Shown here in pieces: positions 18,304 through 27,414 of a stretch of 43,440 nucleotides of DNA. Made by a program: the position numbers and the translations under genes. The DNA comes from an uncultured Bartonella sp. GTDB lineage: Bacteria; Pseudomonadota; Alphaproteobacteria; Rhizobiales; Rhizobiaceae. Under the pieces are notes generated by a model. The model was not told the DNA's origin and ran no database searches. It saw only the letters and a list, made by a program, of their open reading frames with translations. Each line of letters starts with the position of its first letter. Within the stretch, counting starts at the first letter, position 1. The DNA is taken from contig CALTWN010000005.1 in the NCBI GenBank assembly GCA_943913205.1, positions 1 through 43,440 on the forward strand, written 5' to 3'.

Positions 18304-20068
18304 CTTTGTCGTTAAATTGCAATTCAGCTAAGCGAGCATACGCCCCTTTTTTAACAATAAGTTCTTGGTGAGTTCCACTTTCCACTATAGAGCCATTTTC
18401 TAAAACAAATATTTTATCTGCTTGAACAACTGTAGCTAGCCGATGCGCAATTATAAAAGTTGTACGATTACGCATTAATTTTTCCAAGGCTTCTTGAATA
18501 TATTTTTCGCTTTGCGCGTCTAAAGCTGAAGTTGCTTCATCTAGCATTAAAATTGCTGAATCTTTTAAAAATGCGCGACTCAAAGCTATGCGTTGACGCT
18601 GCCCACCAGAAAGCATTATCCCACGCTCTCCCACTTGGGTTTCAAAAGCTTTGGGTAGCTTTATAATAAAATCATAAGCATAGGCAAATTTTGCTGCCGC
18701 TTCTATCTCTGCAAATGTAGCATCTGGTTTTGCAAAGGCTATATTATCAAATATTGTACCATTAAATATCGCAATATCTTGTGGCACATAAGACATATTT
18801 TTACGTAATTCGCTTAATGAAATATTCGATGCATCTTTACCATCAATTAAAATAGAGCCTTCTTGAGGCAAATAAAAATTTAATAATAAAGAAAATATAG
18901 TACTCTTACCCGCACCTGTGGCGCCCACAAAAGCCACCTTTTGTCCTGCTTCTATTTTTAAATTAAAATTTTTCAATATATTATGTTTTGGCCGGGCAGG
19001 ATATGCAAAACTTACATTTTTAAATATAATTTCACCTTTAATAGGATCATTAAATTTTTCTATTTTATTATATCCACTATCTATAGGCTCATTTTTTATT
19101 TCAGCTAAACGCTCTAACGCGCCCAGACCTTGTGCAAATTGCGACCCTATCTCAGATAATTGTCCAAATGAGCTTGCTGAAAATATAGCATATAAAATAA
19201 ATTGTCCTAAGGTTCCAGCGCTTAACTTATGAGCAAAAACATCGTATGCTCCGATATATAATACTATAATAACACTACTGAAAACAACAAATATAGCAAA
19301 TCCTGTAAGCATCGCCCGAGTAGCTACCAACCCTAATGATTCTTTAAAAGCGGCCCCAATAAGGCCGCTAAATTTTTGCTGAACTAGACTTTCTCGTACA
19401 AAAGATTGTACAGTTACAATAGAGCTTATAGACTCACTTGCCAGCGCATTAGCCTTTGCTAATTTATCTTGTGATAATCTCGTTTTAGCACGAACTTTAC
19501 GAGCAAAAAAAATCAATATTAAAACTATAAAAGGTACTGTTAAAACAACCATCAAAGATAATTGTAGATTAGTTACAAACATCATAACCAAGGCACCTGC
19601 GCCCATAAGCAAGTTTCGTAAAGCAATAGAAGAAACTGTACCTATAACTTCTTTAACCTGTGTAGCATCAGACGATAATCGCGATACTATTTCGCCCGAT
19701 TCTGTTTTGTCAAAAAAACTTATAGGCAAATTCAAAATATGAGCAAAAATATCACTTCGCAATTTTGCTATAACCTTTTCGCCTAGCATAATTACACAAA
19801 AATATCTTCCAGCAGAAGAGCAAGCTAATAAAAAAGCCAAAGCAAATAAAAGTACAAATGAGCTAGTTGAAAAGCTATATTTTGCGGCAAAGCCATTGTC
19901 CAAAACCCCTCTAACCGCCACAGGAAATAATAAAGTAACGACAGAGGCAGTTAAAATAGCTACAAAACCAAAAAAACTAAGTAGTTTATTTTGATATAAA
20001 TATGGTTTTAATAAAGCAAGAGAAGCATTAGATGTTGTACGCCTATTTTTTTTCTTATATGAACTCAT
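18287..20068 (-). CDS. ABC exporter, fused permease and ATPase (MsbA/BmrA-like)
   Basis: This is a half-transporter that should homodimerise to export a lipid or hydrophobic compound. The 593 residues comprise a six-helix ABC_membrane domain (about 28-315) and a nucleotide-binding domain with Walker A GATGAGKST (382-390), LSGGQ (486-490), Walker B ILMLDEATSALD (506-517) and the switch His542. All catalytic motifs are intact. An AAGGAG site lies before the ATG. It is divergent from rpmE, a layout seen in other Rhizobiales. The substrate is unknown; a role as lipid A flippase (MsbA) is possible but cannot be told from the sequence. Confidence 0.92.
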   Translation of the reverse strand: MSSYKKKNRRTTSNASLALLKPYLYQNKLLSFFGFVAILTASVVTLLFPVAVRGVLDNGFAAKYSFSTSSFVLLFALAFLLACSSAGRYFCVIMLGEKVIAKLRSDIFAHILNLPISFFDKTESGEIVSRLSSDATQVKEVIGTVSSIALRNLLMGAGALVMMFVTNLQLSLMVVLTVPFIVLILIFFARKVRAKTRLSQDKLAKANALASESISSIVTVQSFVRESLVQQKFSGLIGAAFKESLGLVATRAMLTGFAIFVVFSSVIIVLYIGAYDVFAHKLSAGTLGQFILYAIFSASSFGQLSEIGSQFAQGLGALERLAEIKNEPIDSGYNKIEKFNDPIKGEIIFKNVSFAYPARPKHNILKNFNLKIEAGQKVAFVGATGAGKSTIFSLLLNFYLPQEGSILIDGKDASNISLSELRKNMSYVPQDIAIFNGTIFDNIAFAKPDATFAEIEAAAKFAYAYDFIIKLPKAFETQVGERGIMLSGGQRQRIALSRAFLKDSAILMLDEATSALDAQSEKYIQEALEKLMRNRTTFIIAHRLATVVQADKIFVLENGSIVESGTHQELIVKKGAYARLAELQFNDKVNQLI

Positions 20069-20081
20069 ATAAATTAACTCC

Positions 20082-20109
20082 TTGTCATAGCTTTATTTTT
20101 CTGTATAAT
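20082..20109 (+). promoter_or_regulatory. Sigma-70-type promoter of rpmE
   Basis: A TTGTCA -35 box (20082-20087) and a perfect TATAAT -10 box (20104-20109) are separated by 16 nt and lie 46 nt before the rpmE ATG. This is one of the clearest housekeeping promoters in the window. An AAAGGGA ribosome site follows. Confidence 0.75.
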
Positions 20110-20155
20110 AGCAGGCGGTGAGGGAATTCTAACAAGATAAAAGGGATTTTACAAT

Positions 20156-20377
20156 ATGAAAGCTAATATACATCCAGATTATCATCAAATTAAAGTAGTA
20201 ATGACTGATGGAACTGAATATTTTACAAGATCTACATGGGGGAAAGAAGGCGCAACTCTTAACCTTGATATCGACCCTAAAACTCATCCAGCTTGGACAG
20301 GTAATTCACAATCCCTTATAGATCGTGGCGGTCAAATTTCTAAATTTAAAAATAAGTTTGGTAATCTTGGTATATAA
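20156..20377 (+). CDS. rpmE: 50S ribosomal protein L31
   Basis: L31 bridges the ribosomal subunits. The 73-residue product matches the alphaproteobacterial form, with NIHPDYHQIKVVMTDG and FKNKFGNLG at the end. It has no cysteine, so it is a zinc-free version, as is usual in this group. It has its own sigma-70 promoter and a shared terminator downstream. Confidence 0.97.
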   Translation: MKANIHPDYHQIKVVMTDGTEYFTRSTWGKEGATLNLDIDPKTHPAWTGNSQSLIDRGGQISKFKNKFGNLGI

Positions 20378-20383
20378 TTTTTT

Positions 20384-20421
20384 AAAAGCTTAAATCGTAT
20401 ATAACTAGACTTTAAGCTTTT
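20384..20421. terminator. Bidirectional terminator between rpmE and yebC
   Basis: An 11-bp perfect stem, AAAAGCTTAAA (20384-20394) and TTTAAGCTTTT (20411-20421), encloses a 16-nt loop. T-rich sequence flanks both ends when read on the matching strand. It lies exactly between the convergent rpmE and yebC stops, so it probably serves both. Confidence 0.7.
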
Positions 20422-20425
20422 ATAT

Positions 20426-21172
20426 TTATATCGTAAGCTGCTCTAATAATTCTTTACTTATCTCAAAGTTAGAATATACATTTTGCACATCGTCATCTTC
20501 TTCTAAAACATTAATTAAGCGTAGAGCACTTTGCGATTTCTCTAAATTTAATTCAATAGTATTGGCTGGCTTCCAAATTATTTTTATTGATTCTGCGCCA
20601 CCTATTGTTTCTTCTAAAACTTTTGAAACATCGTTAAGATCTTCAAACTCACATATTATTATATGCGATTCTTCGTCTGATATTACATCTTCTGCACCAG
20701 ATAAAATGGCCATTTCTAACATTTTGTCATTATCTGCTATAGAGGCTGGGTAAATGATTTCACCCACTTTACTAAACATAAAGCTAACTGAGCCAGTCTC
20801 ACCCATAGCGCCGCCAGATTTCGTAAAAGCAGCACGCACATTTGCTGCCGTTCTGTTTCTATTATCAGTAAGGGCCTCTACAATAACAGCAATACCGCCC
20901 GGACCATAACCTTCATAGCGCACCTCATCATAATTTTCGCCATCCGAACCACTAGCTTTTTTAATGGCTCTTTCAATATTATCTTTGGGCATAGATTGCG
21001 CTTTAGCATTTTGAATAGCAAGTCGTAAACGTGAATTCATGTTAGGGTCAGACGCACCCAATTTAGCGGCCACCGTTATTTCTCTAGCTAGTTTTGAAAA
21101 TATTTTTGACCGTAAGGCATCTTGTCTGCCTTTGCGATGCATGATATTTTTAAACTGTGAATGCCCTGCCAT
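20426..21172 (-). CDS. yebC: YebC/PmpR family protein (TACO1-like)
   Basis: Members of this family act as DNA-binding regulators or, as recently shown for related proteins, help ribosomes through difficult stretches. The 248-residue product starts with the signature MAGHSQFKNIMHRKGRQD and has RYEGYGPGGIAVIVEALTDN and NRTAANVRAAFTKSGG. Length and motifs are standard. It follows ymdB on the same strand, an order common in Rhizobiales, where ruvC often lies downstream; ruvC is not present here. Confidence 0.95.
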   Translation of the reverse strand: MAGHSQFKNIMHRKGRQDALRSKIFSKLAREITVAAKLGASDPNMNSRLRLAIQNAKAQSMPKDNIERAIKKASGSDGENYDEVRYEGYGPGGIAVIVEALTDNRNRTAANVRAAFTKSGGAMGETGSVSFMFSKVGEIIYPASIADNDKMLEMAILSGAEDVISDEESHIIICEFEDLNDVSKVLEETIGGAESIKIIWKPANTIELNLEKSQSALRLINVLEEDDDVQNVYSNFEISKELLEQLTI

Positions 21173-21242
21173 AATACAATCCTAACTTTATATTTATTTC
21201 CATGTTAGTTTTATTAAAATTATTTTTATAAGTAAATAGCCG

Positions 21243-22064
21243 CTACCAAAAATTTGGTCTTACCTCTTGTAAGCTTGCACCTATTATAATAGGAGAGACT
21301 TTTTTTGCCAAACCCGTATTATCACATATTTCAACACATAAACCACTTAAGGTTGCCGGTCCTTTGGCTACTTCATAGCGCTTACGCACAATTTTATCTA
21401 CAAACCTATTTATAGGTTCTTCTTTATCCATACCGAGGGAAGAATCATAATCACCACACATTCCTGCATCAGTTATATAGGCAGTACCATTTTGCAAAAT
21501 TTGTGCATCTGCCGTAGGCACATGCGTATGAGTACCTACAACTACGCTTACCCTACCATCTATATAATGAGCAAAGCATTGTTTTTCGCTTGTTGCCTCT
21601 GCGTGGAAATCAAAAATAATAGCGTCAACATGATCTTTTAAAGTACAATTATTCAATAAATTTTCTGCAGCACTAAAAGGGTCATCAAGAGAAGGCTGCA
21701 TAAAAACTCTACCCATAATATTAGCAACTAGAACCCTGGCCCCGTTTTTGGCTTCATAGATATTAGCACCGCGTCCAGGTGTGCCTATAGGATAATTTAT
21801 AGGACGCAAAAATTGCTCTTGCCTAGGCGCGAAAGCGAGCGCTTCTTTTTGATCAAAAACATGATTGCCGGTTGTTACAACATCAGCACCAACAGCTATT
21901 AGAGAAGAAAATATTTTTTCGGTAATGCCGAAACCATTTGCCGCATTCTCGCCATTAATAACAACAAAATCTAGTTTATATGTGTGTATTAAATCCGGTA
22001 AAAAATCGCATATAATATCGCGACCAGCATTACCAACCACATCTCCTAAAAATAAAAATCGCAT
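21243..22064 (-). CDS. ymdB: YmdB-type metallophosphoesterase (TIGR00282)
   Basis: This family hydrolyses 2',3'-cyclic nucleotides or similar phosphodiesters with a two-metal centre. The 273-residue product has the metal-binding blocks FLGDVVGNAGR (Asp8), INGENAANGFG, TTGNHVFD and GTHTHVPTAD, all intact. It is read in the same direction as the 6S RNA that lies just upstream, so run-through from the RNA promoter is possible. In related genomes ygfA usually lies between 6S RNA and this gene; here there are only 29 nt. Confidence 0.94.
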   Translation of the reverse strand: MRFLFLGDVVGNAGRDIICDFLPDLIHTYKLDFVVINGENAANGFGITEKIFSSLIAVGADVVTTGNHVFDQKEALAFAPRQEQFLRPINYPIGTPGRGANIYEAKNGARVLVANIMGRVFMQPSLDDPFSAAENLLNNCTLKDHVDAIIFDFHAEATSEKQCFAHYIDGRVSVVVGTHTHVPTADAQILQNGTAYITDAGMCGDYDSSLGMDKEEPINRFVDKIVRKRYEVAKGPATLSGLCVEICDNTGLAKKVSPIIIGASLQEVRPNFW

Positions 22065-22093
22065 AAAAATAAACTATAATAAAAATAAAAAAA

Positions 22094-22250
22094 GCGCCCG
22101 CAACAATGGACGAAATACAGATCCACCGGAACCTAGTTACTAGGTGGGCGCCATATAGTAAAGCCCACGAGCTAAACCAGCGACAGCTCCCATATGAATC
22201 GTTAAGGCCCACAGGATTCAAAATTCTATCCGAAAGTGCAGAACGCCGAT
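22094..22250 (-). ncRNA. ssrS: 6S RNA
   Basis: Read on the minus strand, about 155 nt fold into a long rod. The closing stem pairs GCGTTC-GCA near the 5' end (22246-22237) with TGCGGGCGC at the 3' end (22102-22094), and a T-rich tract follows. Interior blocks GGGCCTTAACGATTCATATGGGAGC and the arm GGCGCCCACC paired with GGTTCCGGTGGATC match my recollection of alphaproteobacterial 6S RNAs. 6S RNA binds sigma-70 RNA polymerase and dampens transcription in stationary phase. Position next to ymdB supports the call. The exact ends are estimates. Confidence 0.82.
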
Positions 22251-22295
22251 TACATATATAACGCAGTTTACAGGAAATTTCTACAAAAAAATAAA

Positions 22296-22421
22296 TTATC
22301 CTTGACGTGCTTTAAAACGTGGCGCTGTCTTATTTATGATATAAACACGTCCTTTACGACGAATTAAACGATTACCACGGTGACGTGCTTTTAATGCTTT
22401 TAAAGAATTTTTAATTTTCAT
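22296..22421 (-). CDS. rpmJ: 50S ribosomal protein L36
   Basis: The 41-residue product begins MKIKNSLKALKARHRGNR and ends KTAPRFKARQG, the usual alphaproteobacterial L36 without zinc-binding cysteines. A GGAT site lies ahead of the ATG. It is encoded just upstream of 6S RNA on the same strand, with about 45 nt between, where a 6S promoter must lie. Confidence 0.97.
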   Translation of the reverse strand: MKIKNSLKALKARHRGNRLIRRKGRVYIINKTAPRFKARQG

Positions 22422-22512
22422 CGCAAATATCCATATTTAAATATGCTATTATATTACTATAAAAATAAATATTTTGTCAATCTATATAGATAAAAAGAGA
22501 AAAGAGGATAAA

Positions 22513-23499
22513 ATGAGGGCTATAAAAATTACACAACCCGGCACAGCAGAGGTTTTACAATTAATTAACGCAGACATGCCACAAATTCAACCAGATGAAA
22601 TTTTAATAGATGTAAAGGCAGCTGGAATCAATCGCCCCGATATTGTACAAAGGCAAGGATTTTATCCGGCTCCAGCTGGCGCTTCTGAATTACCGGGGCT
22701 GGAGGTAGCTGGAGTTGTAGCCGCTGTAGGGAGCAATGTACAAAAGCATAAATTAGGTGCAAAAGTATGTGCTTTATTAGCGGGCGGCGGTTATGCAGAA
22801 TTTGCATCTTGCCACCAAGATTTGGCTTTACCTATGCCACAAGGATTAAGCTTTATTGAAGCAGCTTGTATCCCTGAAACTTTTTTTACAGTTTGGAGCA
22901 ATCTTTTTGATCAGTGTGAATTTAAATCAGGAGAAACGGTTCTTATTCATGGCGGAACCTCTGGAATCGGTGTCTGCGCTATTCAATTAGTTAAGGCGTT
23001 TGGAGGAATAGCAATTATTACAGCTGGCAGCAAAGAGAAATGCGATTTTGCAAAAAAAATAGGCGCAGATTTTACTATAAATTATACAAATAAAGATTTT
23101 GTAGAAGAAACTCTAAATTTTACGCAAAATAGGGGAGCTGATATCATCTTAGATATTATAGGCGGTGATTATGTTAATCGTAATTATAAAGTAGCAGCAC
23201 CCAAAGGACGCATAGCGCAAATAGCATTTTTAAAAGGTAATCTGGTTCAAATAAATTTAAATTATATAATGCGCAAAATGATAGTTCATACGGGATCGAC
23301 ACTCAGGTCACAACCAATTGCATTTAAAAGCGCTATAGCAAAACAGCTTTTTGAAAAGGTTTGGCCACTTTTAGGCAATAAAACTATTACACCTATAATA
23401 GATAAAATATTTCCTATAACAGAAGTTCAAGAAGCGCATAGATATATGGAATCAAACAAACATAAAGGTAAAATTGCTTTGAATTTACAAAATAATTAA
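22513..23499 (+). CDS. NAD(P)H quinone oxidoreductase, zinc-free MDR family
   Basis: This 328-residue protein probably reduces quinones or enals with NADPH. It has the GroES-like domain (about 1-125, GINRPDIVQRQGFYPAP) and a Rossmann domain with the cofactor loop HGGTSGIG (146-153). Catalytic zinc ligands of alcohol dehydrogenases are absent, which fits the quinone oxidoreductase (QOR/PIG3-like) branch. The ATG at 22513 follows AAAGAGG; an upstream open stretch lacks a good start. The true substrate is unknown. Confidence 0.9.
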   Translation: MRAIKITQPGTAEVLQLINADMPQIQPDEILIDVKAAGINRPDIVQRQGFYPAPAGASELPGLEVAGVVAAVGSNVQKHKLGAKVCALLAGGGYAEFASCHQDLALPMPQGLSFIEAACIPETFFTVWSNLFDQCEFKSGETVLIHGGTSGIGVCAIQLVKAFGGIAIITAGSKEKCDFAKKIGADFTINYTNKDFVEETLNFTQNRGADIILDIIGGDYVNRNYKVAAPKGRIAQIAFLKGNLVQINLNYIMRKMIVHTGSTLRSQPIAFKSAIAKQLFEKVWPLLGNKTITPIIDKIFPITEVQEAHRYMESNKHKGKIALNLQNN

Positions 23500-23582
23500 A
23501 TTATTGGCATAATTTAAAAAACATATTATATTGTAAATGTATTATATTACAATTACTATGATACTAAATGGGGGATAATAAT

Positions 23583-24170
23583 ATGGCAACACATTTGCTT
23601 ATGCCTAGGGCCACAGCTGTTTGGCTGGTAGATAACACATCGCTAACTTTTGAACAAATAGCCGAACTTTGCCAAATTCATCTTTTAGAGGTTAAAGCTA
23701 TTGCTGATGGCGAAACCACCCAAAATATTTTAGGTATAGACCCTGTTATTAATGGACAAATATCCCGTGAAGAAATTACAAAAGCAGAGCAAGATTCCAA
23801 TTATAAAATTAAACTAATAGCACAGGATTCCAATAGTGAGAGCAAAACACAGGTAAAACGTAAAAGATATACTCCATTATCAAAACGCCATGATAGACCC
23901 AATGCTATTTTATGGCTTATAAGAAATTACCCCGGTCTTAAAGATACACAAATTGTTCGTTTAGTTGGCACAACCAAATCTACTATAGAACAAATTAGAG
24001 AGCGCTCACATTGGAACTCTGCCAATCTAATTGCTATTGATCCGGTAGTTCTAGGCCTATGCACTCAAACTGACTTTAATAAAGAAGTTGCAAAATTAAG
24101 CAAAAAAGACCCAAATGAAGAAATCGATGACAGTAAATTGTTACCCTCTTCATATACAGAACATTTATAA
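23583..24170 (+). CDS. trcR: Cell cycle transcriptional regulator TrcR (DUF1013)
   Basis: The 195-residue protein begins with the family signature: MPRATAVWLVDNT, then LTFEQIAELCQIH, a helix-turn-helix-like segment. A second one, NYPGLKDTQIVRLVGTT, lies at about 115-140 and is followed by IEQIRERSHWN. A charged linker joins them. DUF1013 is restricted to alphaproteobacteria and is annotated as a cell-cycle regulator. An ATG lies five codons upstream (23568), but GGGG before the ATG at 23583 and the family N-terminus favour the shorter form. The last 15 residues are acidic. Confidence 0.88.
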   Translation: MATHLLMPRATAVWLVDNTSLTFEQIAELCQIHLLEVKAIADGETTQNILGIDPVINGQISREEITKAEQDSNYKIKLIAQDSNSESKTQVKRKRYTPLSKRHDRPNAILWLIRNYPGLKDTQIVRLVGTTKSTIEQIRERSHWNSANLIAIDPVVLGLCTQTDFNKEVAKLSKKDPNEEIDDSKLLPSSYTEHL

Positions 24171-24188
24171 TAAAATCAAAAAACTTTT

Positions 24189-25211
24189 TTAATTTTCTAA
24201 AGTTTCTGTCCATTCGCCTTTTGCTGCTAAAAAGCACATTTTAGCACGATGGCTAAATATTTTTTGTGCTTTTTCTACATTTTCTGCTTTACCACCCCAA
24301 GCTTTCAAGGCAGCAGATTGAAGTGCGCGTCCATAAGAAAAACTTAAATTCCATGGTAAATCGTTGAATTTATTCATAGCATTAAGGTTGGCTACAGCTT
24401 CTACATCATCTTGCCCGCCAGATAAAAATGCTATACCGCTAACCTCTGCTGGTACAACTTCCTTAAAACAATCTATAGTTTTTTGGGCAATTTCTTTTGC
24501 AGATGATTTCTTATAATGCTTGCCTGCTATAACCATATTTGGTTTAAGAACCATAGCATTTAGCTGTATCTTTGCTAGAGCTAACTCATCGAATACAGTT
24601 CTTAACGTTAGTTTTGTTACCTCATAACAGCGTTCAATATCATGATCGCCTGCGCCATTATCCATTAAAATTTCTGGCTCAACTATCGGCACAATACCAT
24701 TTTCTTGACATAAAGCAGCATATCTAGCTAGTGCCTGAGCATTTTGTTTTACGGCTGTATAGCTAGGCAATAATTGTTTATCTAAAGCGATCACAGCCCG
24801 CCACTTTGCAAATCTGGCACCCATTGCATGATATTCTTTTAGCCGCTCACGCAAACCATCCAAACCTTCAGTTATGGTTTCGCCAGCAAAAAAAGCCAAT
24901 GGTTTGGCGCCCGTATCTACTTTAATGCCAATTATAGAGTTAGCATCTGTGATAAGGTCAATTAATTTTCCACCTTTTGCTGCGTCTTGCCTTATTGTCT
25001 CGTCATATAAAATCACACCAGATATATAATTTTTCATGGCATCAATACTACTAAATAACATTTCACGATAATCGCGTCGTATTTCAAAACTTGATTCTAC
25101 ACCAATATCAGCAAATCTTTTACCTATAGTAGTATTACTTTCATCGGCAGCTAAAATACCTTTCCCGTTACTAGTTAGGTAGCTTGCTATATCTTCTAAT
25201 TTATTTAACAT
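24189..25211 (-). CDS. fba: Class I fructose-bisphosphate aldolase
   Basis: This enzyme cleaves fructose-1,6-bisphosphate through a Schiff base. The 340-residue product has KGILAADESNTTIGKRF near the start, GARFAKWRAV (Lys136), VEPEIL (Glu178) and the Schiff-base Lys223 in MVLKPNMV. It is the metal-free class I type found in many Rhizobiales, not the class II zinc enzyme. A GGAGATG site precedes the ATG. It is the last gene of the tkt-gap-pgk-fba set, with 15 nt after pgk. Confidence 0.95.
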   Translation of the reverse strand: MLNKLEDIASYLTSNGKGILAADESNTTIGKRFADIGVESSFEIRRDYREMLFSSIDAMKNYISGVILYDETIRQDAAKGGKLIDLITDANSIIGIKVDTGAKPLAFFAGETITEGLDGLRERLKEYHAMGARFAKWRAVIALDKQLLPSYTAVKQNAQALARYAALCQENGIVPIVEPEILMDNGAGDHDIERCYEVTKLTLRTVFDELALAKIQLNAMVLKPNMVIAGKHYKKSSAKEIAQKTIDCFKEVVPAEVSGIAFLSGGQDDVEAVANLNAMNKFNDLPWNLSFSYGRALQSAALKAWGGKAENVEKAQKIFSHRAKMCFLAAKGEWTETLEN

Positions 25212-25226
25212 ATCATCTCCATTAAT

Positions 25227-26402
25227 TTAATTATTAATTATATTGGTTTGTAAAGCTTCTATGGCTGGCAAAGTTTTTCCCTCCATCCACTCTAAAAAAG
25301 CGCCGCCCGCTGTAGAAACATAGTTCAACTTATTATATACATTCGCTAGCTTTAGGGCATAAACGGTATCACCTCCACCCGCTACAGAAACAATGTTTCT
25401 CAACTCAGTTTGTTGCGCTATAAATTTTGCTACCTCAATAGTACCTTTAGAAAATGGTTTTAACTCAAATGCTCCCATAGGACCATTCCATATTACTGTT
25501 TTACTTTTAGCTATAATTTTATTGTAAAGTTTTATAGTTTGCGGGCCTACATCTAATATCATCTCATCAGGCTTATTTTCACCTACCAAACGAATCGATG
25601 TTTCTGCACTATCAGAAAACTTTTTACTAACAACTACATCTATCGGCAAAATAACAGCGCAATTATTTTCTTTGGCTTTTTGTAAAATATCAACCGCTTT
25701 TGCCAAAATATTATGTTCGAATAAAGAAGCCCCAACATCAATAGAATTAGCGGCTAAAAAACTATTTGCCATACCGCCTCCTATTATTAAATAATCTGTT
25801 TTTTTTATTAAATTATATAATAAATCTATCTTAGTTGAAATTTTAGCACCACCAACTATAGCTGTTAACGGTCTTTTCGGCTTTTCTAAAGAAGTCTGTA
25901 AAGCCTTAAGTTCTTTTTCTAAAGCAAGACCAGCATAAGAAGGAAGGTATTTTGTAACTGCTACTGTAGAGGCATGGGCTCTATGCGAGGCTGAGAAAGC
26001 ATCATTCACATAAATATCGGCATGTTTTGCAAGATATTGAGCAAAGATGTCGCTATTTTCTTCCTCTCCAGCATTAAAACGCGTATTCTCAAATAAATAT
26101 AGCCCGTCTTTTTCACCTAAATCTTCTAAAGTTTCTATAAATATCACCTTTTGCTGCAGAATTTCTTCTAATTTATAAATTATTTGTTTTAGAGAATATT
26201 TTTCTTCATTTCCATTTTTGGGCCTACCGAAATGCGAACAAAGAATTATTTTTCGCGGTAACGTTTGCAATTTTTCTATTGTTGGTATAATGCTTTTTAT
26301 CCTAGTATCATCACCAACTACATCTCCCTCCATAGGTACATTAAGGTCAACTCGAAGCAGCACAGTGCTTGACTTATCGCCTATATCTTTTAATGTTTTC
26401 AT
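25227..26402 (-). CDS. pgk: Phosphoglycerate kinase
   Basis: Pgk interconverts 1,3-bisphosphoglycerate and 3-phosphoglycerate with ADP/ATP. The 391-residue product has RVDLNVPM near residue 17, the substrate-binding HFGRPK, the hinge region GGAKISTKIDLLYNL and the nucleotide-binding GNGPMG-like NGPMGAFE and GGGDTVYAL. The open frame extends to 26429 inside gap, but MKTLKDI at 26402 is the standard start and lies one base after the gap stop. Confidence 0.97.
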   Translation of the reverse strand: MKTLKDIGDKSSTVLLRVDLNVPMEGDVVGDDTRIKSIIPTIEKLQTLPRKIILCSHFGRPKNGNEEKYSLKQIIYKLEEILQQKVIFIETLEDLGEKDGLYLFENTRFNAGEEENSDIFAQYLAKHADIYVNDAFSASHRAHASTVAVTKYLPSYAGLALEKELKALQTSLEKPKRPLTAIVGGAKISTKIDLLYNLIKKTDYLIIGGGMANSFLAANSIDVGASLFEHNILAKAVDILQKAKENNCAVILPIDVVVSKKFSDSAETSIRLVGENKPDEMILDVGPQTIKLYNKIIAKSKTVIWNGPMGAFELKPFSKGTIEVAKFIAQQTELRNIVSVAGGGDTVYALKLANVYNKLNYVSTAGGAFLEWMEGKTLPAIEALQTNIINN

Positions 26403-26403
26403 A

Positions 26404-27414
26404 TTATTCATTTGCATGTGCCATAGCAACGGCTGTATCTAACATACGATTAGAAAAGCCCCATTCATTGTCATACCACGAAGCTACTCGGCACAGAGTT
26501 TGATCTAGTACCTTGGTTTGGTCAAAATGAAAAATAGATGAGTGTGGGTCATGAATAAAATCTGAGCTTACTAATTTTTCATCAGTATATGATAATATAT
26601 TTTTAAGTTTTCCTAAAGCAGCCTCTTTAATAGCTTGGTTAATTTCTTCTTTAGATGTTTCACGTTTAGCATTAAAAACTAAATCTACCATAGAAACATT
26701 AGGGGTGGGCACACGAACAGATACCCCATCAAGCTTACCTTCCAACTCCGGCAGCACTAGGCCAACAGCTTTTGCAGCGCCCGTGGTAGTTGGTATAATA
26801 GAACAAGCAGCAGCGCGCGCTCTATAAAAATCTTTGTGAGATCTATCAAGAGTAGGTTGATCGCCTGTATATGAATGTATAGTTGTCATAAAGCCATTTT
26901 TTATGCCTATAACTTCATCCAATATTTTTGCTACAGGCGCCAAACAATTTGTTGTACAAGATGCGTTAGAAACAATAATGTGATTTTGGCGTAATAAATG
27001 ATGATTAACGCCGTATACCACAGTAATATCGGCATTTGCAGAAGGTGCAGATACAAGCACTTTTTTAGCGCCTGTTTTAAGATATTGCTGGGCTTTTTCT
27101 CGCGCCGTAAAAATACCTGTACATTCTAATACAACATCAATATTTAAGTCTTGCCAGTCTATAGAACTAGGGTCTTGCACAGATGTAGCTTTTATCCGAT
27201 GACCATTGATAATAAAGCAATCTTCTTCTACTTGAACTTCATAAGCAAAACGACCGTGAATAGTATCGTAACGGAGTAAATGAGCACTCATGTCATTATT
27301 ACCGCGACTATTTATCGCGACTATTTCCACATCATCTCTTTGGCTCTCAAATACTGCACGTAATACAGTACGACCTATTCTACCTAAGCCATTTATAGCT
27401 AATCTAACCTTCAT
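26404..27414 (-). CDS. gap: Glyceraldehyde-3-phosphate dehydrogenase
   Basis: Gap oxidises glyceraldehyde-3-phosphate. The 336-residue product has the Rossmann loop INGLGRIGR, the catalytic Cys153 in SNASCTTNCLAP, the active-site HSYTGDQ and the C-terminal WYDNEWGFSNRM. The cofactor-selecting position is unusual: where NAD-specific enzymes read AIND, this one reads AINSRGN (Ser36-Arg37), as would be expected of an enzyme able to use NADP. The motif HSYTGDQ rules out the close relative erythrose-4-phosphate dehydrogenase, as does SAPSANAD. The ATG overlaps the last 11 nt of tkt. Confidence 0.96.
   Translation of the reverse strand: MKVRLAINGLGRIGRTVLRAVFESQRDDVEIVAINSRGNNDMSAHLLRYDTIHGRFAYEVQVEEDCFIINGHRIKATSVQDPSSIDWQDLNIDVVLECTGIFTAREKAQQYLKTGAKKVLVSAPSANADITVVYGVNHHLLRQNHIIVSNASCTTNCLAPVAKILDEVIGIKNGFMTTIHSYTGDQPTLDRSHKDFYRARAAACSIIPTTTGAAKAVGLVLPELEGKLDGVSVRVPTPNVSMVDLVFNAKRETSKEEINQAIKEAALGKLKNILSYTDEKLVSSDFIHDPHSSIFHFDQTKVLDQTLCRVASWYDNEWGFSNRMLDTAVAMAHANE

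Noticed and set aside
24171..24188. AAAAAAC TTTTTT between trcR and fba as a terminator
   Set aside because: No loop of usable size and no G/C in the stem.
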